From: JAIVJM01 sp963816985
Lineage (GTDB): Bacteria; Acidobacteriota; Blastocatellia; Pyrinomonadales; Pyrinomonadaceae
DNA length: 64,000 nt
Direction: 5' to 3'
Assembly: GCA_963816985.1 (NCBI GenBank)
Contig: CAWFMF010000004.1
Coordinates: forward strand, 2,108,001 to 2,172,000
Shown here: piece after piece, positions 1 through 8,497 of the stretch
Numbering within the stretch: the first letter of the stretch is position 1
How the letters are laid out: the number at the start of each line of letters is the position of its first letter
Made by a program: the position numbers and the translations under genes
Notes under the pieces: generated by a model
The model's database searches: none
Seen by the model: only the letters and a program-made list of their open reading frames with translations
Told to the model about the DNA's origin: nothing

Positions 1-32
1 AGTTTGACGGCGACGTGCTGTGTGGTCTTCAT
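1..32 (-). CDS. Start of next CDS (partial, leaves left edge)
   Basis: An ATG at 32-30 on the minus strand overlaps the TGA of the upstream amidohydrolase as ATGA, the usual sign of translational coupling. Only ten complete codons are visible (MKTTQHVAVK). The operon context suggests another amidohydrolase, but the visible part is too short to show it. Confidence 0.5.
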   Translation of the reverse strand, partial: MKTTQHVAVK

Positions 33-1471
33 CGCTGGTTGTCCTCCTGCTCGTCGTGAACGTCGTCGTCGTGCGTGTAGGCCCGGCGGATGGCCGAGGG
101 CGGGCGGGGCGGCGTCGCGCCCTCGCCGCGCGCGGGCGGTTTGTTGGCCTCGGCCTGCTCCAAAGTCTTGCGCTCCTGTTCGAGCTGCGGGCGGCGCGCG
201 AGGTCGGCCTCGCGGTCGAAGAAGACGTCGCCGTCAATGAAGGTCATGTCCACGCGCGCGTAGACGCTCAAGGGGTGCGCGTTCCAGATGGCGAAGTCGG
301 CGTCCTTGCCCGCCTCGATGGAGCCGACGCGGTCTTGAATGCCGAGCTGCCACGCGGGGTTCCAAGTGATGAGCTTGAGCGCTTCTTCTTCGTTCAGACC
401 GCCGTAGCGCATCATCTTCGCGGCGTCAATGTTGAGGCGGCGCGCGCGCTCGTCGGAGTCGGAGTTGATGGAGACGTTGACGCCCTTGCGCGTCATGATC
501 GCCGCGTTGTGGGGGATGGCGTCGTAGGCTTCTATCTTGTAGCCCCAGAAGTCGGCGAAGGTCGAAGCGCCCGCGCCGTGGCGCGCGATTTCGGTGGCGA
601 CCTTGTAGCCTTCGAGGACGTGCTGGAAGGTGCGAATCTTGAAGCCGAACTCGTCGGCGAGGTTGATGAGCATGAAGATTTCGTCAGCGCGGTAGCAGTG
701 CGCGTGCACGTACCGCTTGCCTTCGAGAATCTCGACTAAGGGTTCGAGCGTGATGTCGCGGCGCGGCGGGATAAGGTTCTTGTTGGTGCGCGACTGCTCG
801 CGGTAGTCGGCCCACGCGGCGCGGTAGTCGCGGGCGCGGGTGAAGGCTTCGCGGATGACCTCTTCGACGCCCATGCGCGTCGCCGGGTAGCGGCGCGCGA
901 GGCCGGGGACGACGAAGTTCGTCCGCTTCGGGTTCTCGCCGAGCGCGAACTTGATGCCCGGAGGCGCGCCGGGGAAGATGAACTCCTCGACGGGCCGCCC
1001 GTACTTAATCTTGACCGTCTGGCTCTGGCCGCCGATGGCGTTGCACGAGCCGTGCAAAAGGAGCAGGGAAGTGACGCCGCCCGCCAGCTCGCGGTAGAGG
1101 TTGACGGAGGTCGGGTTGAGGATGTCGCGCACGCGCGTCATCGCGGTCACGGACTGCGTGCACTCGTTGACCGAGCCGTCCATCATCGAGTGCGAGTGAG
1201 CGTCTATGATGCCCGGCAGGATGAACTTGCCCGTGCCGTCAATGACGCGCGCGTTCGCTGCGGCCTTCAGGTTCGGCCCGACGACGGCAATCTTCCCGTT
1301 CTTCACGAGAAGGTCTGTGTTCTCCAACCTCCCGCGCGTGACGGTCAGGATGGTCGCGTTGCGGATGAGCGTCTCGGTGCTCGCGCCTCCCGCCGCCGTG
1401 CGCGCCTGCCCGAAGGCCGCGCCGCCGACGAGCGAGAGTGTCAAAAGGAGCGTGAATAATCTTTTCATCAT
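29..1471 (-). CDS. Secreted amidohydrolase (imidazolonepropionase-like superfamily)
   Basis: 480-residue metal-dependent amidohydrolase with a signal peptide (residues 1-21, ending AAFG). The N-terminal beta-sandwich strands are followed by the first metal motif DAHSH (H92, H94), later HAHC and TFQH histidines, and a late SDSDE segment that supplies the usual final aspartate. The closing GSIEAGKDADFAIWN is typical of the family. It is exported, so it probably acts on an external or periplasmic cyclic amide, dipeptide or similar compound; the substrate cannot be read from sequence. It lies downstream of a second amidohydrolase and its stop overlaps the next ATG, so the three probably form one transcription unit. 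Confidence 0.9.
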   Translation of the reverse strand: MMKRLFTLLLTLSLVGGAAFGQARTAAGGASTETLIRNATILTVTRGRLENTDLLVKNGKIAVVGPNLKAAANARVIDGTGKFILPGIIDAHSHSMMDGSVNECTQSVTAMTRVRDILNPTSVNLYRELAGGVTSLLLLHGSCNAIGGQSQTVKIKYGRPVEEFIFPGAPPGIKFALGENPKRTNFVVPGLARRYPATRMGVEEVIREAFTRARDYRAAWADYREQSRTNKNLIPPRRDITLEPLVEILEGKRYVHAHCYRADEIFMLINLADEFGFKIRTFQHVLEGYKVATEIARHGAGASTFADFWGYKIEAYDAIPHNAAIMTRKGVNVSINSDSDERARRLNIDAAKMMRYGGLNEEEALKLITWNPAWQLGIQDRVGSIEAGKDADFAIWNAHPLSVYARVDMTFIDGDVFFDREADLARRPQLEQERKTLEQAEANKPPARGEGATPPRPPSAIRRAYTHDDDVHDEQEDNQR

Positions 1472-1485
1472 TGCTCTCCAAGAAT

Positions 1486-1566
1486 AAGTTCAAGGTTCAA
1501 AGTTCAAGATTCAAAGTTTGGAAGTCGGTTGGTGACTTTGAACTTTGAACCTTGAACTTTGAACTT
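1486..1566. repeat. Inverted repeat, family A (GTTCAA word), copy 1
   Basis: Arms at 1486-1518 and 1534-1566 are built from repeats of GTTCAA(A/G). Complementarity is imperfect because the words can pair in more than one register. The right end lies 2 bases beyond the stop codon of the 1569-3668 gene. A second copy lies at 10958-11035. Confidence 0.85.
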
Positions 1567-1568
1567 CG

Positions 1569-3668
1569 CTAGGGTACGCGCGTCCCCGTGAAGCTCGCGG
1601 GGCCGTTCGGCGAGGTGAGGGTTCCGCTGACGCGGTTGCCTGAGACGGTGCCGCTGACCGAGACGTTGAGGGTCTGCGCGAGCGTGACCGTGGTGTCGAA
1701 GCGGAAGCCTTCGGGGCCGACCGAGCCGTTGGTGATGTCGGTCGTGCCGAACTCGCTCGACAACGTGCCCGTGAGCGTCGAGCCTTGCTGCCGCAGGGTC
1801 AGAGTGGCCGGGATGGTGCGCGGGCCGACGTTGAACTCGATTTGGTAGGCCCCGGAGATGTCGGCGGGCGAGGTCGCGCCTGCCCCGTCACCGGCGGGCG
1901 TCCTTCCCCTTCCGCCGGGGTTCGTGCCGCGCGGGCCTCCGCCTCCCCCGGCGGGCGGGGCGGGGCGTGTGCCCGTGAACGTGCCGGGGCCGCGCCCGAC
2001 AATCTGCACCTGCCCGCGCATCTCGTTGCCGGTAATGGTTCCGGTGAAGATGGCGTCGGTGGTCTGCGAGGCGGAGCCGGGGAGCGTGACGGGCACGTTG
2101 AAGCGGACGTCCGAGCCGGTCACGGAGCCTGAGCCGAGCTGTCCGGAGCCGAGCGCGCCTTGCAGCGAGCCGGTCAGACTTTCGCCCTGCTGTTGCAGGT
2201 TGAGCGTGACGGCGAACTCGGACTGCGCCTCGCCCGTGCCGGGGAGGTTGACCGTCAGCGTCCATGTGCCCGAAGCGCCGGGCGCTCCGCCGGTCGCGGT
2301 CGCCGCCGGGCGCAGGTCAACGGGGCGACCGTCAATGAAGACGTGCGTGATGCGCCGGTCTTTGGCGAAGAGGTCGCCGCGCGTGACGGTGAGGTTGGCG
2401 ATCTTGCCGACCTCAACCGTGCCGAGCTGCTGGGCGACGCCGAGTATCTCCGCCGGGCGGATGGTCAGAGCGCGCACGGCGTCCATCGGCGCGAGGCCAT
2501 TCTCGACGGCGCGCGCGGCGTTGGCGAGGAAGTCGTTCATCTGCGTCATCCCGCCCGACTGGAAGGCGAAGCGGACACCGGCGGCGGCGAGTCGGCCCGC
2601 CGTCTTCGGGGCTTCAACGCGGTCGCGCAAGATGCGTAAAGCCTCCGGGTCGGAGTCGGGCGAGGCGGCGGCGGTGCGACGCGGGAAGTTCAGAGAGAGA
2701 AGGACGGGCACGTTCGCCGCCTTCAAGCGGTCGGCGACTTTGTGCGCCTCCGTCCCGCCCGCGATGACGAGTTGGAGGTTGAACTCGCGCGCGATGTCGA
2801 GCGCGCGCGCAATCTGCCGCTCGCTGTCGGCCTGCATCACGACCGGCATCTGTCTGGCGAGCACGGGCAGAAGCGCGGCCAGCGACTTGTCCTGTTCGGG
2901 GCGGCGGAGTCCGCGCGGGTTGCGCTCGTAGATGGCGTTGGCCTCGCGGTATCGCTCCGCGTCGAGGAGGAGTTGCCGCACGGCGGAGAAGACGCCCATC
3001 AGAGAGCCGGGGTACTGGCCGCCGCCGATGGGCGTCGTGCCGACGTAGAGCGCGACCGGCGAGCGCACGATCATCTCCTGCGGCGAGTCGCCCGCGAGGT
3101 TGATGACCGCCGACTGGCCGAGGAAGACGTTGCCGCGCGGCGCGGTCTGCGCCGAAGTGATGCCGACGTTGCGCGCCGCCTCGATCTCGTTGCCGCCGGG
3201 CCGCACGATGTCGGCGGCTGATATCTCCGGCTGGAGGCCGGGCAACTGCGTCGAGTTCGGCGAGACCGCCGAGGGCGCGGACTGCCCGAAGAGTCCGGCG
3301 AAGCCGCCTCCGCCTCCGGGCGTCGTGCCGGGCGTCGGCGTCGGGCGCGGGATGCCGAGCGTGGTGCTCGCGTCAATGAGGCCGGGGTAGATGGTCAGTC
3401 CCGTGCCGTCAATGGTGCGCGCGTCGGGCGGCGCGCTGACGCGCTCGCCCACGGCGGCGATGAGCCCCTCGCGGACGACGACCGTCCCGCGCTCAATCAC
3501 CGGGCCGGAGATGGTGACGACGCGCGCGTTGGTGATGGCGTAGGTGTCAACGCCCGCGCGTTGCGCGCCCGCGCGGCGTGCCGGGCCGACGGAGACGAGG
3601 GCGGCGGCCAGAGCGACGAACGAGAGGGCCGCGAGCATTCTGGTTTGAGAGTTTCGCATTCGCATCAT
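1569..3668 (-). CDS. Amidohydrolase-like secreted protein with degenerate metal site and tandem C-terminal repeats
   Basis: 699 residues with an N-terminal signal (hydrophobic LAALSFVALAAALVSVG). The composite-domain start is clear (TISGPVIERGTVVVREGLIA, then YPGLIDA), but the position that should read DAHxH is D99-A-S101-T-T103, so the first two metal ligands are absent. The late segment VEVGKIANLTVTRGDLF is normal for the family. After about residue 460 come two related beta-rich units (about 465-570 and 600-699), each with a QQQG.SLTG-like strand and a closing F.GTR, joined by a Gly/Pro/Arg linker. I infer a binding or structural paralogue rather than an active hydrolase. It is first in the minus-strand amidohydrolase run. 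Confidence 0.82.
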   Translation of the reverse strand: MMRMRNSQTRMLAALSFVALAAALVSVGPARRAGAQRAGVDTYAITNARVVTISGPVIERGTVVVREGLIAAVGERVSAPPDARTIDGTGLTIYPGLIDASTTLGIPRPTPTPGTTPGGGGGFAGLFGQSAPSAVSPNSTQLPGLQPEISAADIVRPGGNEIEAARNVGITSAQTAPRGNVFLGQSAVINLAGDSPQEMIVRSPVALYVGTTPIGGGQYPGSLMGVFSAVRQLLLDAERYREANAIYERNPRGLRRPEQDKSLAALLPVLARQMPVVMQADSERQIARALDIAREFNLQLVIAGGTEAHKVADRLKAANVPVLLSLNFPRRTAAASPDSDPEALRILRDRVEAPKTAGRLAAAGVRFAFQSGGMTQMNDFLANAARAVENGLAPMDAVRALTIRPAEILGVAQQLGTVEVGKIANLTVTRGDLFAKDRRITHVFIDGRPVDLRPAATATGGAPGASGTWTLTVNLPGTGEAQSEFAVTLNLQQQGESLTGSLQGALGSGQLGSGSVTGSDVRFNVPVTLPGSASQTTDAIFTGTITGNEMRGQVQIVGRGPGTFTGTRPAPPAGGGGGPRGTNPGGRGRTPAGDGAGATSPADISGAYQIEFNVGPRTIPATLTLRQQGSTLTGTLSSEFGTTDITNGSVGPEGFRFDTTVTLAQTLNVSVSGTVSGNRVSGTLTSPNGPASFTGTRVP

Positions 3669-4001
3669 GAGTTTTGTGCTTCCCGACCTGAAGAGTCAGA
3701 AACCTGCGCGCGAACCCTTGTGGAGACTCCGGCGGGAGACTCTTGGGGAAGCGCGCGTCTAAATTTTTTGGACGGTAAAGACGAAGTGCTAAAGCGCCGC
3801 GAAGGGGGAACAGCCGCGCCCGCAAAGTGAACCGGACGGGCTGACGTAAGGTACTGCTTCGGAAACGTTCGTGCGCGCGGCATCTGACGCGTCGCGCGCG
3901 GAAAAGTTTCGGCCCCGGCGGCGGGGCTTCGGGTCGTCCGCCGGGCGCGGGGCGCGCGCGAGTCGCTTGACGAGTTCGCGCGCGCCCCGTGCCCGCGGGT
4001 C
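3669..4001. other. Intergenic region, nothing recognised
   Basis: About 330 bases between the start of the amidohydrolase-like gene and the stop of the BON lipoprotein gene, both on the minus strand. It should hold the promoter of the amidohydrolase run. I see a short direct repeat (GGAGACTC twice near 3730-3750) and an A/T-rich patch near 3760, but no convincing promoter, terminator or RNA gene. Confidence 0.4.
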
Positions 4002-4529
4002 TTACTTGGTGTTGGCGTTCTTGTTGGCGTCGCCGTCGGCGGGCTTGACCACAAGGCTGTTGGTGACGCTCTTCACGCCGTCAACCTTCGCGGCCTTCTC
4101 GGCGGCGGCCTTCCCGGCGGCAGTGCCGACGCTCCCGCGCAGCGTGACGACGGCCTTCTCGACATCAACGTTGATGGTCGAGTCGCGGAGGTCGTTGACG
4201 CCCGCGAGCGCGCCGCGCACCTTGAAGTGAATCCAGCCGTCACCTGCCTCGGTGCTGATCTTGTCGCCGAGGCCGGTGGCGCTCGCGCGCCAGTTGTTGG
4301 CGGTCTTGTCGTAGTCTTCGCGGTTGGCATTCCAGTTCCAGTTGTCGCTGCGGGCCGACGCGTTCGTGTTGACGTTGGCGTTGGCGTTCGTGTTGACGTT
4401 GGAGTTGGTGACGACAGCCGTGTTGGTGTTGGCGCGGTTGACGGTCGAGTTGTTCGTGGGCTCTCCGCCGCAGGCGGCGGTGAGGGCAAGAAGGGCGACG
4501 CCCGCGGAAATCGCCAGAGTGTTTCTCAT
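4002..4529 (-). CDS. BON-domain lipoprotein
   Basis: 175 residues. Signal peptide with a lipobox-like LTAAC ending at Cys20, then an Asn/Thr-rich low-complexity stretch (about 24-60), then a BON domain (about 95-165) with INVDVEKAVVTLRGSV and the closing VDGVKSVTNSLVV. BON domains are small alpha/beta modules thought to bind phospholipid or act at the envelope, as in OsmY and DolP. The start is supported by AGGAG about 11 bases upstream. The Asn-rich linker after the lipid anchor recurs in the L,D-transpeptidase at 58051, suggesting a shared periplasmic spacer in this organism. Confidence 0.85.
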   Translation of the reverse strand: MRNTLAISAGVALLALTAACGGEPTNNSTVNRANTNTAVVTNSNVNTNANANVNTNASARSDNWNWNANREDYDKTANNWRASATGLGDKISTEAGDGWIHFKVRGALAGVNDLRDSTINVDVEKAVVTLRGSVGTAAGKAAAEKAAKVDGVKSVTNSLVVKPADGDANKNANTK

Positions 4530-4715
4530 GTCGGTTGGATTCTCCTGGTTTGTTTAAAAATGCCCGCTTGTACGGAGCCTGCCCACGCGACGCGCCCGGA
4601 CGGCGACGAGCGCCCCCCTCGATTGCGTAAAACCTTCGGTGCGTGCGCGTGGGTTGTTGACTGGCGCACATCTTAGCGCCGGAAGCGGGGGACGGCAAGG
4701 GAAGAAAGAGGTGTG

Positions 4716-4787
4716 AGATGCCGGATGTTAGATGTCAGAAGAAGAAAGCGGTCTTTACTAACATCCGGCATCCGGCATCTGACATCT
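4716..4787. repeat. Inverted repeat, family B (GATGCCGGATGTTAG), copy 1
   Basis: The arm GATGCCGGATGTTAG near 4717-4731 pairs exactly with CTAACATCCGGCATC near 4758-4772; extra GATGT/ACATC words extend both sides. It ends 4 bases past the stop of the YggX-like gene. A second copy is at 62523-62596. Confidence 0.85.
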
Positions 4788-4791
4788 ACTT

Positions 4792-5082
4792 TTACCACTT
4801 GACCGTGCCTTCCTTCGACGTGTCTATCTGGGCCATGTCGGACGGCGCGCCGCCGCCGAAGAAGAAGGCCTTCATGTTGTCGAAGAGGAAGGTCTGCGCG
4901 TCCTCGTTCATCAGGTCGAGGCCGTAGTGGTTGATGATCATGTTCTGCTTTTGCAGCCACTCGGCCCAGCAGGGCTGGCAGATTTCGGTGCCGATGCGCT
5001 GGCCCATCTCGTTCGGGAAAGGCGCGTAGCCGAGCGGCGGTCGCTCCTGCTCGCACCGCGCGCACTTCTTCTGTTCGGACAT
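4792..5082 (-). CDS. YggX-like oxidative-damage protection protein with added CxxC pairs
   Basis: 96 residues. The core (PFPNEMGQRIGTEI, WAEWLQKQNMIINHYGL, LMNEDAQTFL) matches the layout of the YggX/Fe(II)-trafficking family, which protects Fe-S enzymes from oxidation. Unlike the proteobacterial form it has an N-terminal CARC (C7, C10) and a second pair CQPC (C35, C38) replacing part of the helix before WAEW, so it probably binds zinc or iron. Strong ribosome site (AAAGGAG) upstream. It sits near peroxiredoxin and BON genes, consistent with a stress role. Confidence 0.72.
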   Translation of the reverse strand: MSEQKKCARCEQERPPLGYAPFPNEMGQRIGTEICQPCWAEWLQKQNMIINHYGLDLMNEDAQTFLFDNMKAFFFGGGAPSDMAQIDTSKEGTVKW

Positions 5083-5140
5083 CTCTTAGACTCTCCTTTA
5101 GTAACCTGCTTGTTCGGGCGGTGGCGAAGACTGACGCCGA

Positions 5141-5557
5141 CTATTCTTCCAACGCCGTCACGCGCTCCTGCAACTCGTCAATGTCTGCGCGCCCGGTCAG
5201 CAACACCGACTCGATGCGGTCGAGCCTCCGCGTCGCGTTCTTCACCTCGCGGTCGAGCTTCTTGAAGTGCTCGCGCGTCTCGCTGCTGAAGTGTCCGAAG
5301 TCCGAGCGGAACTGCGAGTAGTCCTGCCTGAGCAGTCGGAACTCCTGCTGTGACTCTTGCCGGAACTCTACGAATTCCCGCCTTAGCTCTACGAACTCCT
5401 GCCGGTGTTCTTGAAACTCCTGCCTTAGCTCTACGAACTCTTGCTGGTGTTGTTGGAACTCCTGCCGTGACTCCCGGAATTCCTGCCTGAACTCTCCCAC
5501 GTCGCGGCTCATGGCCGCGAGGTAATTAAGTATCTCGGTTGAGCGGTCTGTGCTCAT
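5141..5557 (-). CDS. Coiled-coil protein with 11-residue repeats
   Basis: 138 residues, almost entirely charged helix. The middle (about 30-75) iterates an 11-residue unit of the type EFVELRQEFQE, each Phe and Leu falling on the same face, which gives a matching 33-bp periodicity in the DNA (about 5330-5495). The C-terminal third (DRIESVLLTG, DELQERVTALEE) is a more usual coiled coil. The start at 5557 was chosen because GGAGGAG lies just upstream; a longer frame to 5593 has no site. No enzymatic motif. A distant relative by style is the coiled-coil protein at 32197. Function unknown. Confidence 0.75.
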   Translation of the reverse strand: MSTDRSTEILNYLAAMSRDVGEFRQEFRESRQEFQQHQQEFVELRQEFQEHRQEFVELRREFVEFRQESQQEFRLLRQDYSQFRSDFGHFSSETREHFKKLDREVKNATRRLDRIESVLLTGRADIDELQERVTALEE

Positions 5558-5631
5558 GCGTCTCCTCCGTGGTGTTGAGGCGGGTGCGCGCATTATACAC
5601 GGGGAAGGCGGCGCAGAGGAGCGGCAGCCGC

Positions 5632-6102
5632 CTATCCTTGCGCGGCGCGGATGGCGGCGAGCACTTCGTCGTCCTTCGGGCGGAAGAGCGAGAGGGGTTG
5701 GACTTTGCGGTGGCGGACGCGGCCCGCGCCGTCAATGACGACGACGGCGCGGGCCGCGCGGTTCGGGAGCCAGGAGGTCGCGCCGAAGAGGCGCGAGACT
5801 TCGCCCGTCGTGTCGGAGAGCAGGCGCAGAGGGAGGCCGTGATGCTCGGAGAATTTCCGGTGTGAATCAGGCGTGTCGGTCGAGACGCCGACCACCTCCG
5901 CGCCCGTCGCCGCGTAGTCCTCCCAACGGTCGCGCACCGAGCACATCTGCCGCGTGCAGATGGGCGTCTCGTCGCCCGGATAAAAGAGGAGCACGACGAC
6001 ACGCCCGCGCTGCTCGGAGAGTCGCCAGTCGCGGCCCTCGCCGTCCTTGAGGGTGAAGTCGGGCGCGGGCTCGCCGACTTGCGGCGCGGCGTCTTTAGTC
6101 AT
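5632..6102 (-). CDS. Peroxiredoxin, Bcp/AhpC-TSA family
   Basis: 156-residue thiol peroxidase reducing H2O2 and organic peroxides. The peroxidatic motif is PGDETPIC with Cys49, and Cys54 five residues later matches the resolving cysteine of the Bcp-type atypical 2-Cys class. The thioredoxin fold elements VVVLLFYPGD and VVGVSTD are present. Its start overlaps the end of the small membrane gene at 6095, so the two are probably co-translated. Confidence 0.92.
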   Translation of the reverse strand: MTKDAAPQVGEPAPDFTLKDGEGRDWRLSEQRGRVVVLLFYPGDETPICTRQMCSVRDRWEDYAATGAEVVGVSTDTPDSHRKFSEHHGLPLRLLSDTTGEVSRLFGATSWLPNRAARAVVVIDGAGRVRHRKVQPLSLFRPKDDEVLAAIRAAQG

Positions 6103-6289
6103 TCCGTGCGTGCTCCGTTTTCAGTCCGTCTGATGTGGACGCCTTGAGCGGCGGCCAACGTTTGCCTATCAAGTAGATGACGCCGACGAAGGCCGCGACG
6201 ACGACCAGCCCGGCGAGCGCGAGGACGAAGAGGATGACGAGCCACGCCCCTAAACCCAAGTCGCCGCCGTGCAGAAGTATGCCGAGCAT
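6095..6289 (-). CDS. Small single-span membrane protein
   Basis: 64 residues with one long hydrophobic helix (about 12-42) and a short basic then acidic tail. It has a strong ribosome site (GAGGAGG, 9 bases before the ATG) and overlaps the peroxiredoxin start by 8 bases, which supports it as real despite its size. It lies between an SH3-like exported protein and the peroxiredoxin on the same strand. Function unknown. Confidence 0.65.
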   Translation of the reverse strand: MLGILLHGGDLGLGAWLVILFVLALAGLVVVAAFVGVIYLIGKRWPPLKASTSDGLKTEHARND

Positions 6290-6303
6290 TGCGTGCGGCC
6301 TCC

Positions 6304-6702
6304 TCAGCCGTAGTTCTCAAAGATGAGCCAGATGACCAGCACGGCGACGACCGCGCCGAGGCCGATGGCGATCTTCGCGCCGGTCGAGAGGTTATGGCCC
6401 TTGACCTTCTGGACTTGCGGGTAAGCGACGTGCGTCGCCACGCCGGTCTTCGCGTCCACGACGCTGAAGCCTTCGTCGCTGACTTCGGAGACGTAGCCCT
6501 TGAGCTTCGTCTTATCCTTCAGTTTGACCTCGACGCGCGCCTCGGTGCCCGTGCCGAGCTTGGCGACGCCTTCCTTCAACTTCGCGACGAAGACGGCTTC
6601 CTTCTCCGCCTTCGACTTCGGTGTCGCGGCGCGTGCGGACACGGGGCCGGCCACCGACAGCAACGACGCGACGAGCGCGACCGAGAGAATCCTTTTGAAC
6701 AT
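6304..6702 (-). CDS. Exported protein with small beta domain and C-terminal membrane helix
   Basis: 132 residues: signal sequence (1-24), a Lys/Glu-rich segment, a compact beta domain (about 55-100, VEVKLKDKTKLKGYVSEVSD) that resembles an Sm/SH3-like barrel, and a C-terminal hydrophobic helix (about 108-128). Ribosome site GAGGAG upstream of the ATG. The gene is 14 bases from the next minus-strand gene, so it probably heads the small operon ending in the peroxiredoxin. Function unknown. Confidence 0.7.
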   Translation of the reverse strand: MFKRILSVALVASLLSVAGPVSARAATPKSKAEKEAVFVAKLKEGVAKLGTGTEARVEVKLKDKTKLKGYVSEVSDEGFSVVDAKTGVATHVAYPQVQKVKGHNLSTGAKIAIGLGAVVAVLVIWLIFENYG

Positions 6703-6926
6703 TTGATACTCCTCAAACAGAAATTGTGACTACTGCCAAAAAGCACATGCAACTCTCACACCTAAGCGCACGGCACGCGCCGCGGGATTAATTAACGAGA
6801 GAAGAGGGCTTCAAACTCCAACGGGTTGCGCCATCTGAAAGCCTTTTACTGCGTCGCCGGTCAACTTTCGGCGGGCTCAAGAAGAGGCCGGAAATCCATC
6901 TTCTCGGATGCGGCCCGCGCGCGCCG

Positions 6927-7943
6927 TCACGTCTGGAAGTCGCGGATGTCCTTGAAGGGCATCGCCGGGTCTTCGAAGTCGGGGCGGTAGTAGTGCGAGG
7001 CCCCGTCGTACTCCTGCATCCAGCCCTCCTCCATCCCCAACTCTTCGAGCAGAGAGACAGCGCGCCACCACTCGGTCTCGGTGATGCGGCGCGAGAGCAG
7101 CGTGTAGCGTTCGTCCGTCGCGGCCTTGTTGGTCGCGTAATACTGCGCCATCAGAGAGACGGCGACGCGCGGGCCGAGTTCGTCGCGTATCCAAGTCAGC
7201 GAGTCGCGCACGCCCGCGAGGTCGTTGGGGAGCACGAGGAGGCGGACGACGAGGCCGCGACGCAGCAGTCCTTGCTCGTCGAAGACTAACGGGTCGCCGG
7301 TCTGCCGGTACATCTCTTTGAGCGCGGCGCGGGCGTGCTCCGTGTAGTTCTTGACCTTCGAGTAGGCGTAGCCGTCAGCAGAGTCCGCGTACTTCAAGTC
7401 GGGGAGGTAAACGTCAACGATGCCTTCGAGCAGCCGGAGGACTTCCACGGAGTCGTAGGCGTTTGTGTTGTAGACGACGGGGAGGCGCAAGCCCCCTTCG
7501 GCGGCGAGGAGGAGCGCGCGGGCCAACTGCGGCGCGAAGTGGGTCGGCGAGACGAAGTTGATGTTGTGACAGCCGCGCTCTTGCAGCTCAAGCATCATCG
7601 AGGCGAGGCGCTCGTGCGTGACCTCGTTTTTGAGCTGCGCTTTGTACGTCTGCGAAATCTGGTAGTTCTGGCAGTAGACGCAGCGGAGGTTGCAGTTGCC
7701 GAAGAAGATGTTGCCCGCGCCGTGCGTGCCGGAGAGCGCGGGCTCCTCGCCGAAGTGCGGCGTGTACGAAGAGACGATGGGGAGTCGCCCGGAGAAGCAG
7801 CGCGCCAACTCGCCTTTGAGACGGTTGTTGCCGCAGTCGAGCGGGCAGACGGTGCAGCTCTCTAAGAGATGCTCCAAAGCCTCGACGCGGCGGCGGAGTT
7901 CGCCGGTCTCAAGGAGCGGAATATATGAAGGCTGTTCGCTCAT
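6927..7943 (-). CDS. PflX-like radical SAM protein
   Basis: 338 residues of the uncharacterised radical SAM family related to pyruvate formate-lyase activases (COG1313 type). The [4Fe-4S]/SAM motif is C84-NLR-C88-VY-C91. An N-terminal cysteine cluster (C30, C33, C37, C49) typical of the family precedes it. Other landmarks are HNINFVSPTHF, VYNTNAYDS and VYLPDLKY. The start at 7943 is fixed by ATGA overlap with the stop of the upstream DUF2721 gene. No glycyl-radical enzyme is nearby, so its partner is unknown. Confidence 0.87.
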   Translation of the reverse strand: MSEQPSYIPLLETGELRRRVEALEHLLESCTVCPLDCGNNRLKGELARCFSGRLPIVSSYTPHFGEEPALSGTHGAGNIFFGNCNLRCVYCQNYQISQTYKAQLKNEVTHERLASMMLELQERGCHNINFVSPTHFAPQLARALLLAAEGGLRLPVVYNTNAYDSVEVLRLLEGIVDVYLPDLKYADSADGYAYSKVKNYTEHARAALKEMYRQTGDPLVFDEQGLLRRGLVVRLLVLPNDLAGVRDSLTWIRDELGPRVAVSLMAQYYATNKAATDERYTLLSRRITETEWWRAVSLLEELGMEEGWMQEYDGASHYYRPDFEDPAMPFKDIRDFQT

Positions 7944-8497
7944 CGGCGCGGACGCCTCAACGTCAGGCGGTTGAAGTGCGGGCTGCGCGGCGTCGAGAGG
8001 TCTTGGGGCGCGAGCGTCTTGCCGAGCCGCCAGATGAAGTCCATCTCGGCGTTGATGGTCGAGAGCGCGAGCCGCGCCTCGAAGATGAGAAGGATGCTGC
8101 CGTAGAAGAGGAAGCACGAGCCGGCGAGGCCGAGCACGACCGGAATCCAGCCCGTGCCCGCCTGCCCGACGGCGGCGACGAGGCCGATGGCGACGCTCGT
8201 CGAGACGAAGACGCCGAGCGCGCCGTAGAAACTCGTCATCGAGCGTTGGAGCAGGCGGGCGCGCGTCGTCAGCTTGTCGAGCTGGTCGAAGATGAGCGCG
8301 CGTCGCTCTTCGAACAAGGTCAACTCTTCGCCGCTGGCGACCAGTTGTTCGAAGTTGTCCGAGAGCGAGCGGACGCGGTCAACGACGCGACCGAGACGCG
8401 TCGAGGTCGAGAGGATCATCGCCCCGCAGGCGGAGATGAGCACCGAGGGCGTAATCATCGCCGTCAGGACGGCCAACGCTGAAGAGAGTGGGTCCAT
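7940..8497 (-). CDS. DUF2721 membrane protein
   Basis: 185 residues. One helix near the N-terminus (about 8-30), then LGRVVDRVRSL and a charged helical region to about residue 85, then two membrane helices (about 88-115 and 118-142). This order is that of DUF2721 proteins, whose role is unknown. Ribosome site GGAG upstream. Its stop overlaps the start of the radical SAM gene. Confidence 0.8.
   Translation of the reverse strand: MDPLSSALAVLTAMITPSVLISACGAMILSTSTRLGRVVDRVRSLSDNFEQLVASGEELTLFEERRALIFDQLDKLTTRARLLQRSMTSFYGALGVFVSTSVAIGLVAAVGQAGTGWIPVVLGLAGSCFLFYGSILLIFEARLALSTINAEMDFIWRLGKTLAPQDLSTPRSPHFNRLTLRRPRR

Noticed and set aside
5330..5495. Periodic repeat that could be read as a CRISPR-like array
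   Set aside because: The repeats are in frame, contiguous without spacers, and encode regular coiled-coil units in one protein.
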